Positions 24,501-31,969 of a DNA stretch of 64,000 nucleotides are shown piece by piece. This DNA is from Rhodothermales bacterium (lineage in GTDB: Bacteria > Bacteroidota > Rhodothermia > Rhodothermales > Bin80), in the NCBI GenBank assembly GCA_028278205.1, contig JANQES010000110.1, positions 1 to 64,000 on the forward strand, given 5' to 3'. The translations under genes were made by a program, and so were the position numbers. The notes under the pieces are model-generated. The model had not been told where the DNA came from. It ran no database searches and saw only the letters and a program-made list of their open reading frames with translations. Every line of letters starts with the position of its first letter. Positions within the stretch are counted from its first letter, which is position 1.

Positions 24501-24940
24501 TCTACCAGACCTCAGCCTTCCACCTGGATAACCGCGATTGGGACCGCTACATGTGGTCGTTGCATCTGCCCGGCGATATCTTCGACGACCTCAACACCGT
24601 CGATGAAAACGCGGCCTACCGGGATAAGGATAACCTGCCCTACATCTGGGTCCCGGGCGACGACCAGCCGGGCGACTTCCGCAAGTCCGGCGTTGACTTC
24701 CAGCCCATCGAGCCGGTCGTCAGCCTCGATATTGTCAGCGATCCGAGCCAGGTTGCCTGGTACTGGGCCAGAGACACAGGTACCTACTCGCGCTGGAACG
24801 GCAGCAGCTTCGAGCCCGTCCCCGATGGCGACGTGCAGCGGGTGCTCGATGACAAGGCCTACATCGACATGCCGAACCTGCGGTTCAACACCTTCCTGAA
24901 CCCGCGCAGGATCACTCTGGGCGTTCGGGTCAGTTTCTAG
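21503..24940 (+). CDS. TonB-dependent outer-membrane receptor with carboxypeptidase-regulatory-like N-terminus
   Basis: A 1145-aa outer-membrane transporter. The start at 21503 gives a clean signal peptide ending AAFAQ and is preceded by GGAGG; upstream in-frame sequence has no signal. Residues about 24-112 are a CarboxypepD_reg-like domain (GKIAGTVTDAGTGETLPGVNILIEGT, GYYFINNVRPGTYVLRASFIGF). The plug follows at about 125-245 (LEEIVVTSERPIVQLD, VQVQTGGFNAEYGNVRSGIVNVATKE), and the rest is a beta-barrel ending in VRVSF with a terminal Phe. It probably imports glucan oligosaccharides released by the GH16 enzymes, powered by TonB-ExbBD. No SusD-type lipoprotein gene is adjacent; a different secreted protein follows. 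Confidence 0.93.
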   Translation: MRLVRLLCFFALLGLTATAAFAQTGKIAGTVTDAGTGETLPGVNILIEGTTQGAVSGADGYYFINNVRPGTYVLRASFIGFLSEQIQNVRVSTGLTSTVDIAMREEAVGLEEIVVTSERPIVQLDVSANVASLNPEEFEDLPVAGVNEVLDLQAGIEPGLQIRGGGVGEIAFVVDGLNLRTGRDHQPFTNISYTSLEEVQVQTGGFNAEYGNVRSGIVNVATKEPPRDRYTFDGLFRYQPPQAKSRGGLPEDFDSYYIRPYVDPATAFDGTGVWDIYTQRQYNSHEGWNAIADRLQTDGFDVTPQDMQEYFNFVHRKDNEIDIPDYEADFTLGGPLIPGLSSKLGDLRFLASYRGTQTAYIWTGTRDSFDENTYQLKLISNVGRGMKLTLHGMRGTERGNNRNRNIPDTQVWRGNMPNYPWQSAGAANQAGRDSAAGGDAVEPLDLFGSDLTRRAWMFFSDGALALADVDHTLLGANFTHTISANTFYEVSLQSFSSKYRSRFPNLRDGSFVCPESGTGPNGQACDPGTFVPVLASNNFGRPTPENLMGFDGAQFEQCFGGGSDLNGDGDVVGYCVGDEPFGFAGQGGNLLGGTETTGGHWVKTRDTSDVSVFTGRFALTSQVNRFLQIKTGAELILSDYDLHYGRVNLALVGPEPEQDFPFSRSPVQGAAFAQGKLEFQGMIANLGVRLDYFDANTAWWVAENPYDGAFRGRVDALDENLPKEDPDAQIFVSPRLGISFPITEDSKLYFNYGHFRQMLNPFTLFGIQQSASGGINTIGNPDHPLPLTVAYELGFDQNIADQFLLRVSGFYRDIRDQPRGVTYEGLGDFVNYATREPWNYEDVRGAEFSLSKTRGKWVRGFFNFTFLQRKEGNFGFAEFDENTFEQRNYLRTSTDYRLNSPIAEPFARLNLIFITPFKFVESVLGGDLLGDWRVSLLGEWRDGREFIWNGGGGDFPELRENTAWRDWIEFDLRFTKHINTRLGGAQLFLDVNNVFNRRHLYQTSAFHLDNRDWDRYMWSLHLPGDIFDDLNTVDENAAYRDKDNLPYIWVPGDDQPGDFRKSGVDFQPIEPVVSLDIVSDPSQVAWYWARDTGTYSRWNGSSFEPVPDGDVQRVLDDKAYIDMPNLRFNTFLNPRRITLGVRVSF

Positions 24941-24955
24941 CCTGGCCGGGCCGCT

Positions 24956-24983
24956 CCCCGGCGGCGCAGGTGTGCCGCCGGGG
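24956..24983 (+). terminator. GC hairpin after the TonB receptor gene
   Basis: CCCCGGCGGC (24956-24965) and GCCGCCGGGG (24974-24983) pair perfectly over 10 bp with an 8-nt loop, 16 nt after the stop. There is no T-tract, so it may act as an attenuator between the receptor and its partner gene rather than a full stop. Confidence 0.6.
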
Positions 24984-25053
24984 CGGCCTGCCGGTTTGGG
25001 CCCCCGCAACCTCTTCACATGCTACCAGCTAGCCACGAAAAAAGGGGAATCCT

Positions 25054-27291
25054 ATGAAAGTCAACAGCTACTTCTTTGCTGTGGCCGCTACCCTGCTTCT
25101 GCTCTCGACCGTCGACGATGCACAGGCGCAGTTCACCACGTTGTGGTTGGACATCGGCGAGTATCAGCATCGCTACGTGGAGTCGGGCGCCTTGAGTGAG
25201 GGCGCTACGGCCAATACAGGCTTGATGTGGCCGGCCATCATGCGCAATGCCGGGCACATTCGGTCGAGGGCGTTCTGGATCGGCGTCAAGGACTGGACGA
25301 ACCCCAACGGCCAGTCTTTTGAGTGGTATACGTCCCGCATGGGGCCGCGCGACCCGGGCATCGAGTTCAGTTTCCCGGTTTTGAACGAACTCATCAGCCG
25401 GTACGACGACCCGGTGGTGGAGGTAGACGGGGTCGTCTCGTTTAACCGCGTCGCCATCGTCGATCAGGTCGATCCCAGCATCATCGCCGACCGGCTGGTC
25501 CATACCATTTACAATATGGACGTCGGCGTGACGACCGAACGGTGGGCTTATGCCTGGGACAACGAGTTCCACGACAAATTCCACATCATCGAGTACGTCC
25601 ACACCAACACCGGCAATACCGACAGCGACGAGGAGGTCGAACTGCCCGATCAAACCCTCAACGAGGTCTATTTCTTCCGGGTGCATCGCTATTCAGCCCG
25701 GGAACAGGTGCGGGTCGCCAGTGCTGCCCAGACCTGGGGCAAGTTCAGCATGCCCGATCAGGTCGGCGACGGCCATGCCGAGTATCCCGTAGACTTTACG
25801 GCGTGGTATCTCTTCTACGGCTTTGACCCGGCCGTTACCCAGTTCGGCCCCGGACAAAACCTGGGCTCGCCCCTCTGGGATGACAGCAACAGCCGCGTCG
25901 CCGAAGGAGACTCCGTCGGACGCATCGCGGGCGGGTCGATGCAAGGACGCATCCTCTTGCATGCCGATAATACCACCACCGATGAGAGCTACATCCGATG
26001 CACCGCGGCCACGGCGGATACGTGCCAGCCTCATACGCTGGGCTTCCAGGACCAGGACGAGGAACTGACGGCCTCCGGGAGTAGCCACGAAGCCTATTAC
26101 GAGTTCGGCATCCTGACGCGCGAAAACCCGACCCGCATCCCCGGCGGCCACTCGCGCATGTTCCCTCACTACGCCGACCGCGTCGAACCCAGCGGCGAGT
26201 TCTGGAACCCCACAGGCGACGCCAGCACAGGTAAGCAGGGCGGGCACGCCAACACGGTGGCCTACGGGCCGTACCAGATGGCCCCCGGCGAAGACGTGCG
26301 CATCATCGTGGCCGAAGGTGTCGGCGGTCTGACCTTCGACGCCCAGTTCAAGATTGGAAGGGCCTTCAAACGCGGCGGCCCGGATCGGGGCAACAAACTC
26401 ATCGAGTATGACGCCGACGGCGACGGCGCGATCAACATGACGCCGTTCAACTATGATGAGGTTAATAACGGCTCCGAGATCATGACCAAGAACCAGTGGG
26501 TGCTCTCGGCCCGCGATTCGCTCTTTTCAACCTTCGTCACGGCCCGAAATGTCTTCAACAACAGTAATAACCTGACGTCCTACCCCGTTCCCGAAGCGCC
26601 GCGCCCGCCTCGGTCCTTCTCGGTCTTCGGTCGCCCGGATAAGGTGGACCTGACGTGGGAAGCCTTCTCCGACGGCCCGCAGCGCACCGCGTGGGAGATC
26701 TACCGGACCAGCCGCTTCGAAGACAACATCTACGGCAACGGCTGTCTCAATGACCTCAGCCTCACCTGCGGCTACGAGTTGATCGCCACGGTCGATGCCA
26801 ACACGACCTCCTACGAGGATACCGATCTGGTGCGCGGCACGGACTATTACTACTACCTCCAGGCCGTCGGTGCGCCGCAGCCGGACGACCCGCTCGCCAT
26901 CAACGGCACGCCGGGCGGGGTGCCGCTGCGGAGCAACCGGTACTATACGCAAACCTACCAGCCGGCCAACCTCAAGCGCGCCCCCGGCGCCACCGTGGCC
27001 GACTTCCGCGTGGTGCCTAACCCGGTCAACCTGGGCGCCGACCAGTCGGTCCGCTTCGACGTGGAAGATCGCATGGCCTTCTTCAACATTCCGGGCCAGT
27101 GCACCATCAAGATCTACACCGAGATCGGGGAACTCGTTCACACCATCGAGCACACCGACGGCAGTGGCGACGAAACGTGGAACCTGACCACCTCGTCGCG
27201 CCAGTTGCTCGTCAGCGGGATCTATATCGCCGTGGTTGAGGACCTCCAGACCGGGGATATGTCCATCCAGAAATTCACGGTGCTTCGTTAA
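25054..27291 (+). CDS. Large secreted protein with fibronectin-III-like domain and T9SS-like tail, TonB-receptor partner
   Basis: A 745-aa exported protein with a signal peptide ending DDAQAQ. I do not recognise residues about 27-500 as a named family; they are beta-rich with many aromatic residues (WPAIMRNAGHIRSRAFWIGVKDW, HTIYNMDVGVTTERWAYAWDNEFHD). Residues about 510-610 look like a fibronectin type III domain (PPRSFSVFGRPDKVDLTWEAF, WEIYRTS, YEDTDLVRGTDYYYYLQAV). The C-terminus (VVPNPVNLG, CTIKIYTEIGELVHTIEH, SGIYIAVVED, QKFTVLR) is a T9SS-type sorting domain. Similar proteins, as I recall them, accompany TonB receptors in Rhodothermota and Ignavibacteria. A surface-exposed partner of the receptor, doing the job SusD does elsewhere, is an inference from position. 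Confidence 0.7.
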   Translation: MKVNSYFFAVAATLLLLSTVDDAQAQFTTLWLDIGEYQHRYVESGALSEGATANTGLMWPAIMRNAGHIRSRAFWIGVKDWTNPNGQSFEWYTSRMGPRDPGIEFSFPVLNELISRYDDPVVEVDGVVSFNRVAIVDQVDPSIIADRLVHTIYNMDVGVTTERWAYAWDNEFHDKFHIIEYVHTNTGNTDSDEEVELPDQTLNEVYFFRVHRYSAREQVRVASAAQTWGKFSMPDQVGDGHAEYPVDFTAWYLFYGFDPAVTQFGPGQNLGSPLWDDSNSRVAEGDSVGRIAGGSMQGRILLHADNTTTDESYIRCTAATADTCQPHTLGFQDQDEELTASGSSHEAYYEFGILTRENPTRIPGGHSRMFPHYADRVEPSGEFWNPTGDASTGKQGGHANTVAYGPYQMAPGEDVRIIVAEGVGGLTFDAQFKIGRAFKRGGPDRGNKLIEYDADGDGAINMTPFNYDEVNNGSEIMTKNQWVLSARDSLFSTFVTARNVFNNSNNLTSYPVPEAPRPPRSFSVFGRPDKVDLTWEAFSDGPQRTAWEIYRTSRFEDNIYGNGCLNDLSLTCGYELIATVDANTTSYEDTDLVRGTDYYYYLQAVGAPQPDDPLAINGTPGGVPLRSNRYYTQTYQPANLKRAPGATVADFRVVPNPVNLGADQSVRFDVEDRMAFFNIPGQCTIKIYTEIGELVHTIEHTDGSGDETWNLTTSSRQLLVSGIYIAVVEDLQTGDMSIQKFTVLR

Positions 27292-27303
27292 TCATCCAGG
27301 GCA

Positions 27304-27337
27304 AGGCGCCGGCCCGGAGGCTCTGAGGCCGGCGCCT
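27304..27337 (+). terminator. GC hairpin after the secreted partner gene
   Basis: AGGCGCCGGCC (27304-27314) and GGCCGGCGCCT (27327-27337) are perfect 11-bp arms with a 12-nt loop, 12 nt after the stop codon. The T-run after it is weak. Confidence 0.65.
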
Positions 27338-27375
27338 GGCTGTTACCGCTATCATCCTAACCCAGTGGAGTCACG

Positions 27376-28437
27376 ATGAAAAAGCGCTTCTATACCAACA
27401 CGCTCTTGCTGATAGCCGCCCTGGTTCTGGCCCCGTCGGTCTTTGGTCAGGCCGGCCTGTCGCCGGATACCGAAGTCGAGACCGAGAAGCGTGCCCAGAC
27501 CGGCATGAAGTTTCTGAGCACCTCGGTCGATGCGCGGGCCTCTGCGCTCGGCTCGGCGCTGACGGCTGAGTTCGCCGGCTCGTCTACCTCGATGTTCTAC
27601 AACCCTGCCAGTATGGCCTTTATGGAAGGGCAGGGGCACGCCTCGGTAGGCATCACCGAGTTCATCGCCGACATCAATTACAACATTGCCAGCGCTGCCT
27701 ACCGGCCCAGCGGGGGCAATTATGGTGTCTTCGGCATCTCGGTTATGAATGTCGACTACGGCGAGTTTATCGGAACGATTCGGGCTGATAATGAGCAGGG
27801 CTTCGTCGAAACCGGAGACTACAGCCCCTCGGCGTTGGCTATCGGCCTGGGCTATGCGCGTTCGTTCTCGGACCGCTTCGCCGCAGGCGCCCATGTCAAG
27901 TACGTCTCGCAGGACATCGGCGACGGCTTCGTCACCAGCCAGGACTTTGCCAGCGGCAACGTCCTCTCGACGGAGAACTACAGCCAGAGCACCATCGCGG
28001 TGGACTTCGGGATCGTCTACGCCACCGGCTTCCGCAGCCTCGTCATCGCGATGAGCGCGCGGAACTTCTCGCAGGAACTCACCTACGTCCGCGAAAACTT
28101 CGAACTGCCGCTGACCTTCCAGATTGGCGTGGCCATGAACCTGATGGACCTCACCAATATGAACACGGACACGCACTCGCTGATGCTGCACGTAGACGCC
28201 CAGCGCCCGCGCGACTTCGCCGAGCACCTGCGGTTCGGCCTGGAGTACACCTTCTTGAACATCATCTCGCTCCGTGGCGGCTTCGAGCAACTCGGGCAGG
28301 ATGAAGAGCAGGGTGTCAGCCTGGGTGCTGGTCTCAAGTACGCCGTCAATAACATCCGCTTCGGCGCCGACTATGCGTACACGGACTTCGGCCTCTTCGG
28401 CAACCTGAACCGGATTGCCATCCAGGTTGGTTTCTAA
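27376..28437 (+). CDS. PorV/PorQ family outer-membrane protein
   Basis: A 353-aa exported beta-barrel protein with a signal peptide ending SVFGQ. Typical PorV/PorQ features are the AQTGMKFLSTSVDARASALGSA segment, STSMFYNPASMAFMEG (the NPA motif shared with FadL-like barrels), and strands alternating through to a terminal IAIQVGF with the last residue Phe. PorV in Bacteroidota shuttles T9SS cargo from the translocon to the surface attachment complex. Here it follows a TonB receptor and a T9SS-tailed protein, so it may serve this locus. It could equally be a general barrel of the family with an unknown role. Confidence 0.85.
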   Translation: MKKRFYTNTLLLIAALVLAPSVFGQAGLSPDTEVETEKRAQTGMKFLSTSVDARASALGSALTAEFAGSSTSMFYNPASMAFMEGQGHASVGITEFIADINYNIASAAYRPSGGNYGVFGISVMNVDYGEFIGTIRADNEQGFVETGDYSPSALAIGLGYARSFSDRFAAGAHVKYVSQDIGDGFVTSQDFASGNVLSTENYSQSTIAVDFGIVYATGFRSLVIAMSARNFSQELTYVRENFELPLTFQIGVAMNLMDLTNMNTDTHSLMLHVDAQRPRDFAEHLRFGLEYTFLNIISLRGGFEQLGQDEEQGVSLGAGLKYAVNNIRFGADYAYTDFGLFGNLNRIAIQVGF

Positions 28438-28752
28438 AAACGCCCTACAAGCTGGTCATTACGGATGCCATTCCTTTGGATCCTGCCCGTTCAGGATTCA
28501 TAGGGATGGCTTTCCGTTGTTAAGCAGGTGGGACAAAGTTTTGAGGCACCCCGGCGTGTCTCGCGCTGTCAGAGCGTCGGCGTCGGTCACTGGTCATTAG
28601 TCACTGGTCACTGGTTTAGGAAAAAATACCAGTGACCGCGAGCCGAAGGCGAGCGTAGTGACCAGTGACCTGTTCTTTCGGCTGCGCAACGTGCCATCGG
28701 CGAAAATACCACCGAACATCAGCCTGTTTCCTTCCGCTAATCCCAGAAAATC
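28438..28752. other. Gene-free gap with two hairpins
   Basis: 28463-28517 is an imperfect stem (GGATGCCATTCCTTTGGATC against its complement, loop CCCGTT), probably the end of the PorV-type transcript. 28585-28670 is a word hairpin whose left arm repeats GTCACTGGTCATTAGTCACTGG and whose right arm carries CCAGTGAC and GTGACCAGTGACC. The same word is used at 30591-30668. No further gene is seen. Confidence 0.7.
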
Positions 28753-30525
28753 TTGCGCATTCTTCGAGATCTGCTGCTTGGTGCTACCTTTTTGTTGTGC
28801 GGTAGCGTGGCGTGCTCGCCCGATTCACCCTCGGATGCTGTGTCCGGCACCGAGGTACAGGGGCGTCCGGCCCTGGCCTTTACGGACGTGACGGCTGAAG
28901 CCGGCCTCAGCGCGTTTCGCCATAATCATGGCGGGTTCGGGCAGGCGTGGGCGCCTGAAATCGTCGGGGCGGGAGGCGGTTTTTTGGATTATGACGGGGA
29001 CGACTGGCCGGACATCATGCTGGTAGGAGGGGGGCCGCTGGCGGAACGGAGCGACGGCGCAGTACCGGCCCTCTGGCTCTATCGTAACAACGGCGATGGC
29101 ACCTTCAGCCTCGCCACCGACGAAGCAGGGCTCGGAGGACGCGTCGAGCACGGCTTCGGCATCGCCGCTGCCGACTATGATAATGACGGCGATGAGGACT
29201 TTGTGCTGACGACGCTTCAGGAAAACCGGCTTTTTCGTAACGAGGGTGGCGTTTTCACCGAAGTGGGCCGGCAGGCAGGCATCGCAAATGATGCGGAATG
29301 GAGCACGTCCACGCTGTTTTTCGATGCCGACCGCGACGGCTGGCTCGATCTCTTCACCGGCAACTACGTCGATTGGACGCCTGAAAAGGATTTGTATTGC
29401 GCGTTTGAGGGCGAGAAAGTCTATTGCACCCCCGAAGGCTACGAAGGCGTCGCCAGCCGCTTCTTTCGGAGCAACGGCGATGGGACCTTCACCGACAGAA
29501 CCCGCGAAGCTGGCTTTGCTGACGGCATCGAGGCCCGGCTGGACAAGACGCTCGGCGTGGCGGAACTGGATTTCAACAACGACGGCTGGCCCGACCTCGT
29601 CGTCGCCAACGATACCGAGCGGGATCTGCTCTACGAAAATAACGGCGACCCCGGATCAAGTCCGGGGCAGGCTCCCACTTTTACCGAGAAGGGCGTTTCC
29701 AGCGGCGTTGCTTTCGACCGGCATGGCAAACCACGGGCCGGGATGGGCATCGACACCGGCGTGATCGACAGCACCGGGCAGACGTCCATCATCGTCGGTA
29801 ATTTTTCTGATGAGATGGCCGGCGTCTACCGGCACACCGGCGGCGGCCTGTTTATCGACCGCGCTGCCGGTTCCAAAATCGGTCATCCCAGCCTGCGCAC
29901 CCTCACCTTCGGCCTCTTCCTCTTCGATGCGGATCTCGACGGCGACCTCGATCTCCTGGCGGCCAACGGGCACGTCCAGACGCACATCGAACGCATGCTC
30001 GAAGGCATCACGTTCCGGCAACCCGCCCAACTCTACCTCAACCGGGGCGACGGGCGTTTCGACGAATATCTTCCGGAAGGCGGCCCGCTGACGCAACCCC
30101 TCGTCGCGCGCGGCACCGCCTACGCCGACTACGACCGCGACGGCGACCTCGACGTGCTCATCACCGAAAACAACGGCCCGGCGCACCTGTGGCGCAACGA
30201 CCTCGCAGGCGGGCGTTTCCTGCGCGTCCGGCTCGAAGGCCGGCAAAGCAACCGCGACGGCATCGGCGCCCGGCTGATCGCCACGGTGGGCGCGTTGCAG
30301 ATGGAACGACGTATCCGGACGGGGTCGAGCTACCTGTCGCAGTCGGAAAAAGTCGCGACGTTTGGGCTTGGAAGTGCTGAAAAAGTAGATACCTTGCGCG
30401 TCTACTGGCCCGGCGGTTCGGTCGATCAATTCATTAAGATCGGGGCGAATCAGGAGATCCGAATCCTAGAGGGAACTGGGACGTTTGAGCAGGCGCCTTC
30501 CCCGGCAAAGCCGGGGGGTGTTTGA
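28753..30525 (+). CDS. CRTAC1-type FG-GAP/ASPIC-UnbV lipoprotein (paralogue A)
   Basis: A 590-aa predicted lipoprotein. The best start is TTG at 28753, giving MRILRDLLLGATFLLCGSVAC with Cys21 as lipidation site; the rare start codon is a weak point. The body has seven or so FG-GAP/VCBS beta-propeller repeats with calcium-binding-like loops (DYDNDGDEDF, DADRDGWLDLF, DFNNDGWPDLV, DADLDGDLDLL, DYDRDGDLDVL). The C-terminus carries the ASPIC/UnbV domain (GIGARLIATVGALQMERRIRTGSSYLSQSEKVATFGLG, VYWPGGSVDQ). Such proteins are surface-exposed and of unclear function, often next to TPR proteins, as here. One repeat contains an in-frame palindromic insertion at 29649-29677. It is close kin to the gene at 35218. 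Confidence 0.88.
   Translation: MRILRDLLLGATFLLCGSVACSPDSPSDAVSGTEVQGRPALAFTDVTAEAGLSAFRHNHGGFGQAWAPEIVGAGGGFLDYDGDDWPDIMLVGGGPLAERSDGAVPALWLYRNNGDGTFSLATDEAGLGGRVEHGFGIAAADYDNDGDEDFVLTTLQENRLFRNEGGVFTEVGRQAGIANDAEWSTSTLFFDADRDGWLDLFTGNYVDWTPEKDLYCAFEGEKVYCTPEGYEGVASRFFRSNGDGTFTDRTREAGFADGIEARLDKTLGVAELDFNNDGWPDLVVANDTERDLLYENNGDPGSSPGQAPTFTEKGVSSGVAFDRHGKPRAGMGIDTGVIDSTGQTSIIVGNFSDEMAGVYRHTGGGLFIDRAAGSKIGHPSLRTLTFGLFLFDADLDGDLDLLAANGHVQTHIERMLEGITFRQPAQLYLNRGDGRFDEYLPEGGPLTQPLVARGTAYADYDRDGDLDVLITENNGPAHLWRNDLAGGRFLRVRLEGRQSNRDGIGARLIATVGALQMERRIRTGSSYLSQSEKVATFGLGSAEKVDTLRVYWPGGSVDQFIKIGANQEIRILEGTGTFEQAPSPAKPGGV
29649..29677. repeat. 29-nt palindromic element inserted in coding sequence (copy 1)
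   Basis: CCCCGGATC-AA-GTCCGGGG followed by CAGGCTCCCA, read in frame as PGSSPGQAP. The paralogue at 35218 has plain NNGDGTFTEKG at the matching site. Confidence 0.85.
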
Positions 30526-30590
30526 GGGTTTTCTTTGTGCTTGAAAGAAGGAAGGGGATATTCCTTATGGTTCAACTTCGTACACGCGTT

Positions 30591-30668
30591 GGCGTTGGTC
30601 ATGAGTCACTGGTCACTGGTCATTGGTGTCTTTTTCAAACCAGTGACCAATGACCAGTGACCCACGCC
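30591..30668. repeat. Word-type hairpin (GTCACTGGTCATTGG words)
   Basis: The left arm starts GGCGTTGGTCATGAGTCAC and repeats GTCACTGG; the right arm (AAACCAGTGACCAATGACC onward to ACGCC) is its complement, with a short TGTCTTTTTC loop. It shares its word with 28585-28670. An in-frame ATG at 30650 within the right arm is not the real start of the TPR gene. Confidence 0.85.
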
Positions 30669-30733
30669 AACTTGAGTGCGAAGCGAAACCTGGAGAAATA
30701 CCGAAAAACGTACGCAACAAAGTAGATCAACCC

Positions 30734-31963
30734 ATGAACCGCGCGCGCATCGTCATCTTTCTTGCCCTGGTGCTCCTCGTCGGGGTGGGCTGTTCGACTG
30801 GATCGGACCAGGACGGGTCTGTGACGGAACGAATGCGGGAATCGGTAGACCCCAGAGCGGTGGGCTTTCTCATCGAAGGCCAGCGCGCCCTCGAACGAGG
30901 TGTCCACAGCGCCGCGCTGGCTCTGTCTGATAGCGCCGAACGGTACGCCCCCGGTCTTGCGGACGTTCATTTTTTGCGCGGGGCCATTTATACGAAGCTC
31001 AACCAGGGAGAGATTGCTCGCGCCGCCTACGAAACGGTGCTGCAACTCGATCCAGAATACAAAGGCGCCCATTATAACCTGGGGCTCAATGCCTTCTATC
31101 AGGGCAAGCTGCGGGATGCGATAGACTTTTTCAAAGCCGAAGAAGTTCTGGAGGCCACGTCCAATCTCTATCTTGAGATGGGCCGGGCCTATGCCAAACT
31201 CGGCGAACCCGACAGCGCGCGGGCGGCCTATGAGCAATCCATCGCTCTGGATTCGACCAACGCCACCGCTTTTATGTGGCTGGGGCAACACTACGAAGAA
31301 ATGGGCGAGTTGGACCAGGCGTTGGAGGTATCGAAGGCGGGCTTGAAACTGAGGCCGGACAATCTGGATTATAAATACCTCATCGGCTCGCTGCTCTTCC
31401 GCACCGAACGCGCTGAAGAGGCCCTGCCGTATCTCGAACCGGTGGCCCTGCAGCGCCCCTGGCATCATGGCGCCCAGTATAACTTCGGACAGGTGTTGAT
31501 GCGCCTCGGTCGAGAGCAAGAAGCCCAACGCTACTTCGTCCAGGCCGACAGCGCGCAGCAACTGACGCAGCGCATCAACGAAGCTCAGCAACAGGTAGAC
31601 ATGCACCCGGATAGCCTGGACTACTGGGTTAACCTGGGCGTGCTCTTCCGCCGCGCCGGCCAACTCGACCGCGCCGTCGAAGCCTATCAGGTGGCCGCTG
31701 CGCTGGAACCCCGGAATCTCTTCCTCCAGAATAACCTCGCCATCCTGTCGATGGAACGGGGGGATTATGGAGCAGCCATACGGCGGTATCAGGCGATCCT
31801 CAGCATCGACTCGACGCTGGCGGATGTCTGGTTAAACCTCGGCGTGGCCTATGCGAATTCGGGCTACAACGACCAGGCGCGACAGGCCTGGCAGAACACT
31901 CTCAAGTTCGACCCCGGACACCGCATGGCGCGTTCTTTTCTGGCGCAATTAGCTCAACAATAA
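30734..31963 (+). CDS. TPR-repeat lipoprotein
   Basis: A 409-aa protein started at ATG 30734, which yields MNRARIVIFLALVLLVGVGC, a clean lipoprotein signal with Cys20. The upstream in-frame ATG (30650) lies in a hairpin and would destroy it. The mature part is a solenoid of about nine tetratricopeptide repeats (AAYETVLQLDPEYKGAHYNLGLNAF, LEMGRAYAKLGEPDSARAAYEQSIALD, VNLGVLFRRAGQLDRAVEAYQVAAALEP, LNLGVAYANSGYNDQARQAWQNTLKFDP). TPR scaffolds bind partner proteins; the CRTAC1-type lipoprotein just upstream is an obvious candidate. The next gene begins 6 nt after its stop, so the two are co-transcribed. Confidence 0.92.
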   Translation: MNRARIVIFLALVLLVGVGCSTGSDQDGSVTERMRESVDPRAVGFLIEGQRALERGVHSAALALSDSAERYAPGLADVHFLRGAIYTKLNQGEIARAAYETVLQLDPEYKGAHYNLGLNAFYQGKLRDAIDFFKAEEVLEATSNLYLEMGRAYAKLGEPDSARAAYEQSIALDSTNATAFMWLGQHYEEMGELDQALEVSKAGLKLRPDNLDYKYLIGSLLFRTERAEEALPYLEPVALQRPWHHGAQYNFGQVLMRLGREQEAQRYFVQADSAQQLTQRINEAQQQVDMHPDSLDYWVNLGVLFRRAGQLDRAVEAYQVAAALEPRNLFLQNNLAILSMERGDYGAAIRRYQAILSIDSTLADVWLNLGVAYANSGYNDQARQAWQNTLKFDPGHRMARSFLAQLAQQ

Positions 31964-31969
31964 GGATCT

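Noticed and set aside
28585..30668. GTCACTGG repeats as a CRISPR array
   Set aside because: The units are 7-15 nt, degenerate, arranged as facing arms of a hairpin, and have no spacers or cas genes nearby.
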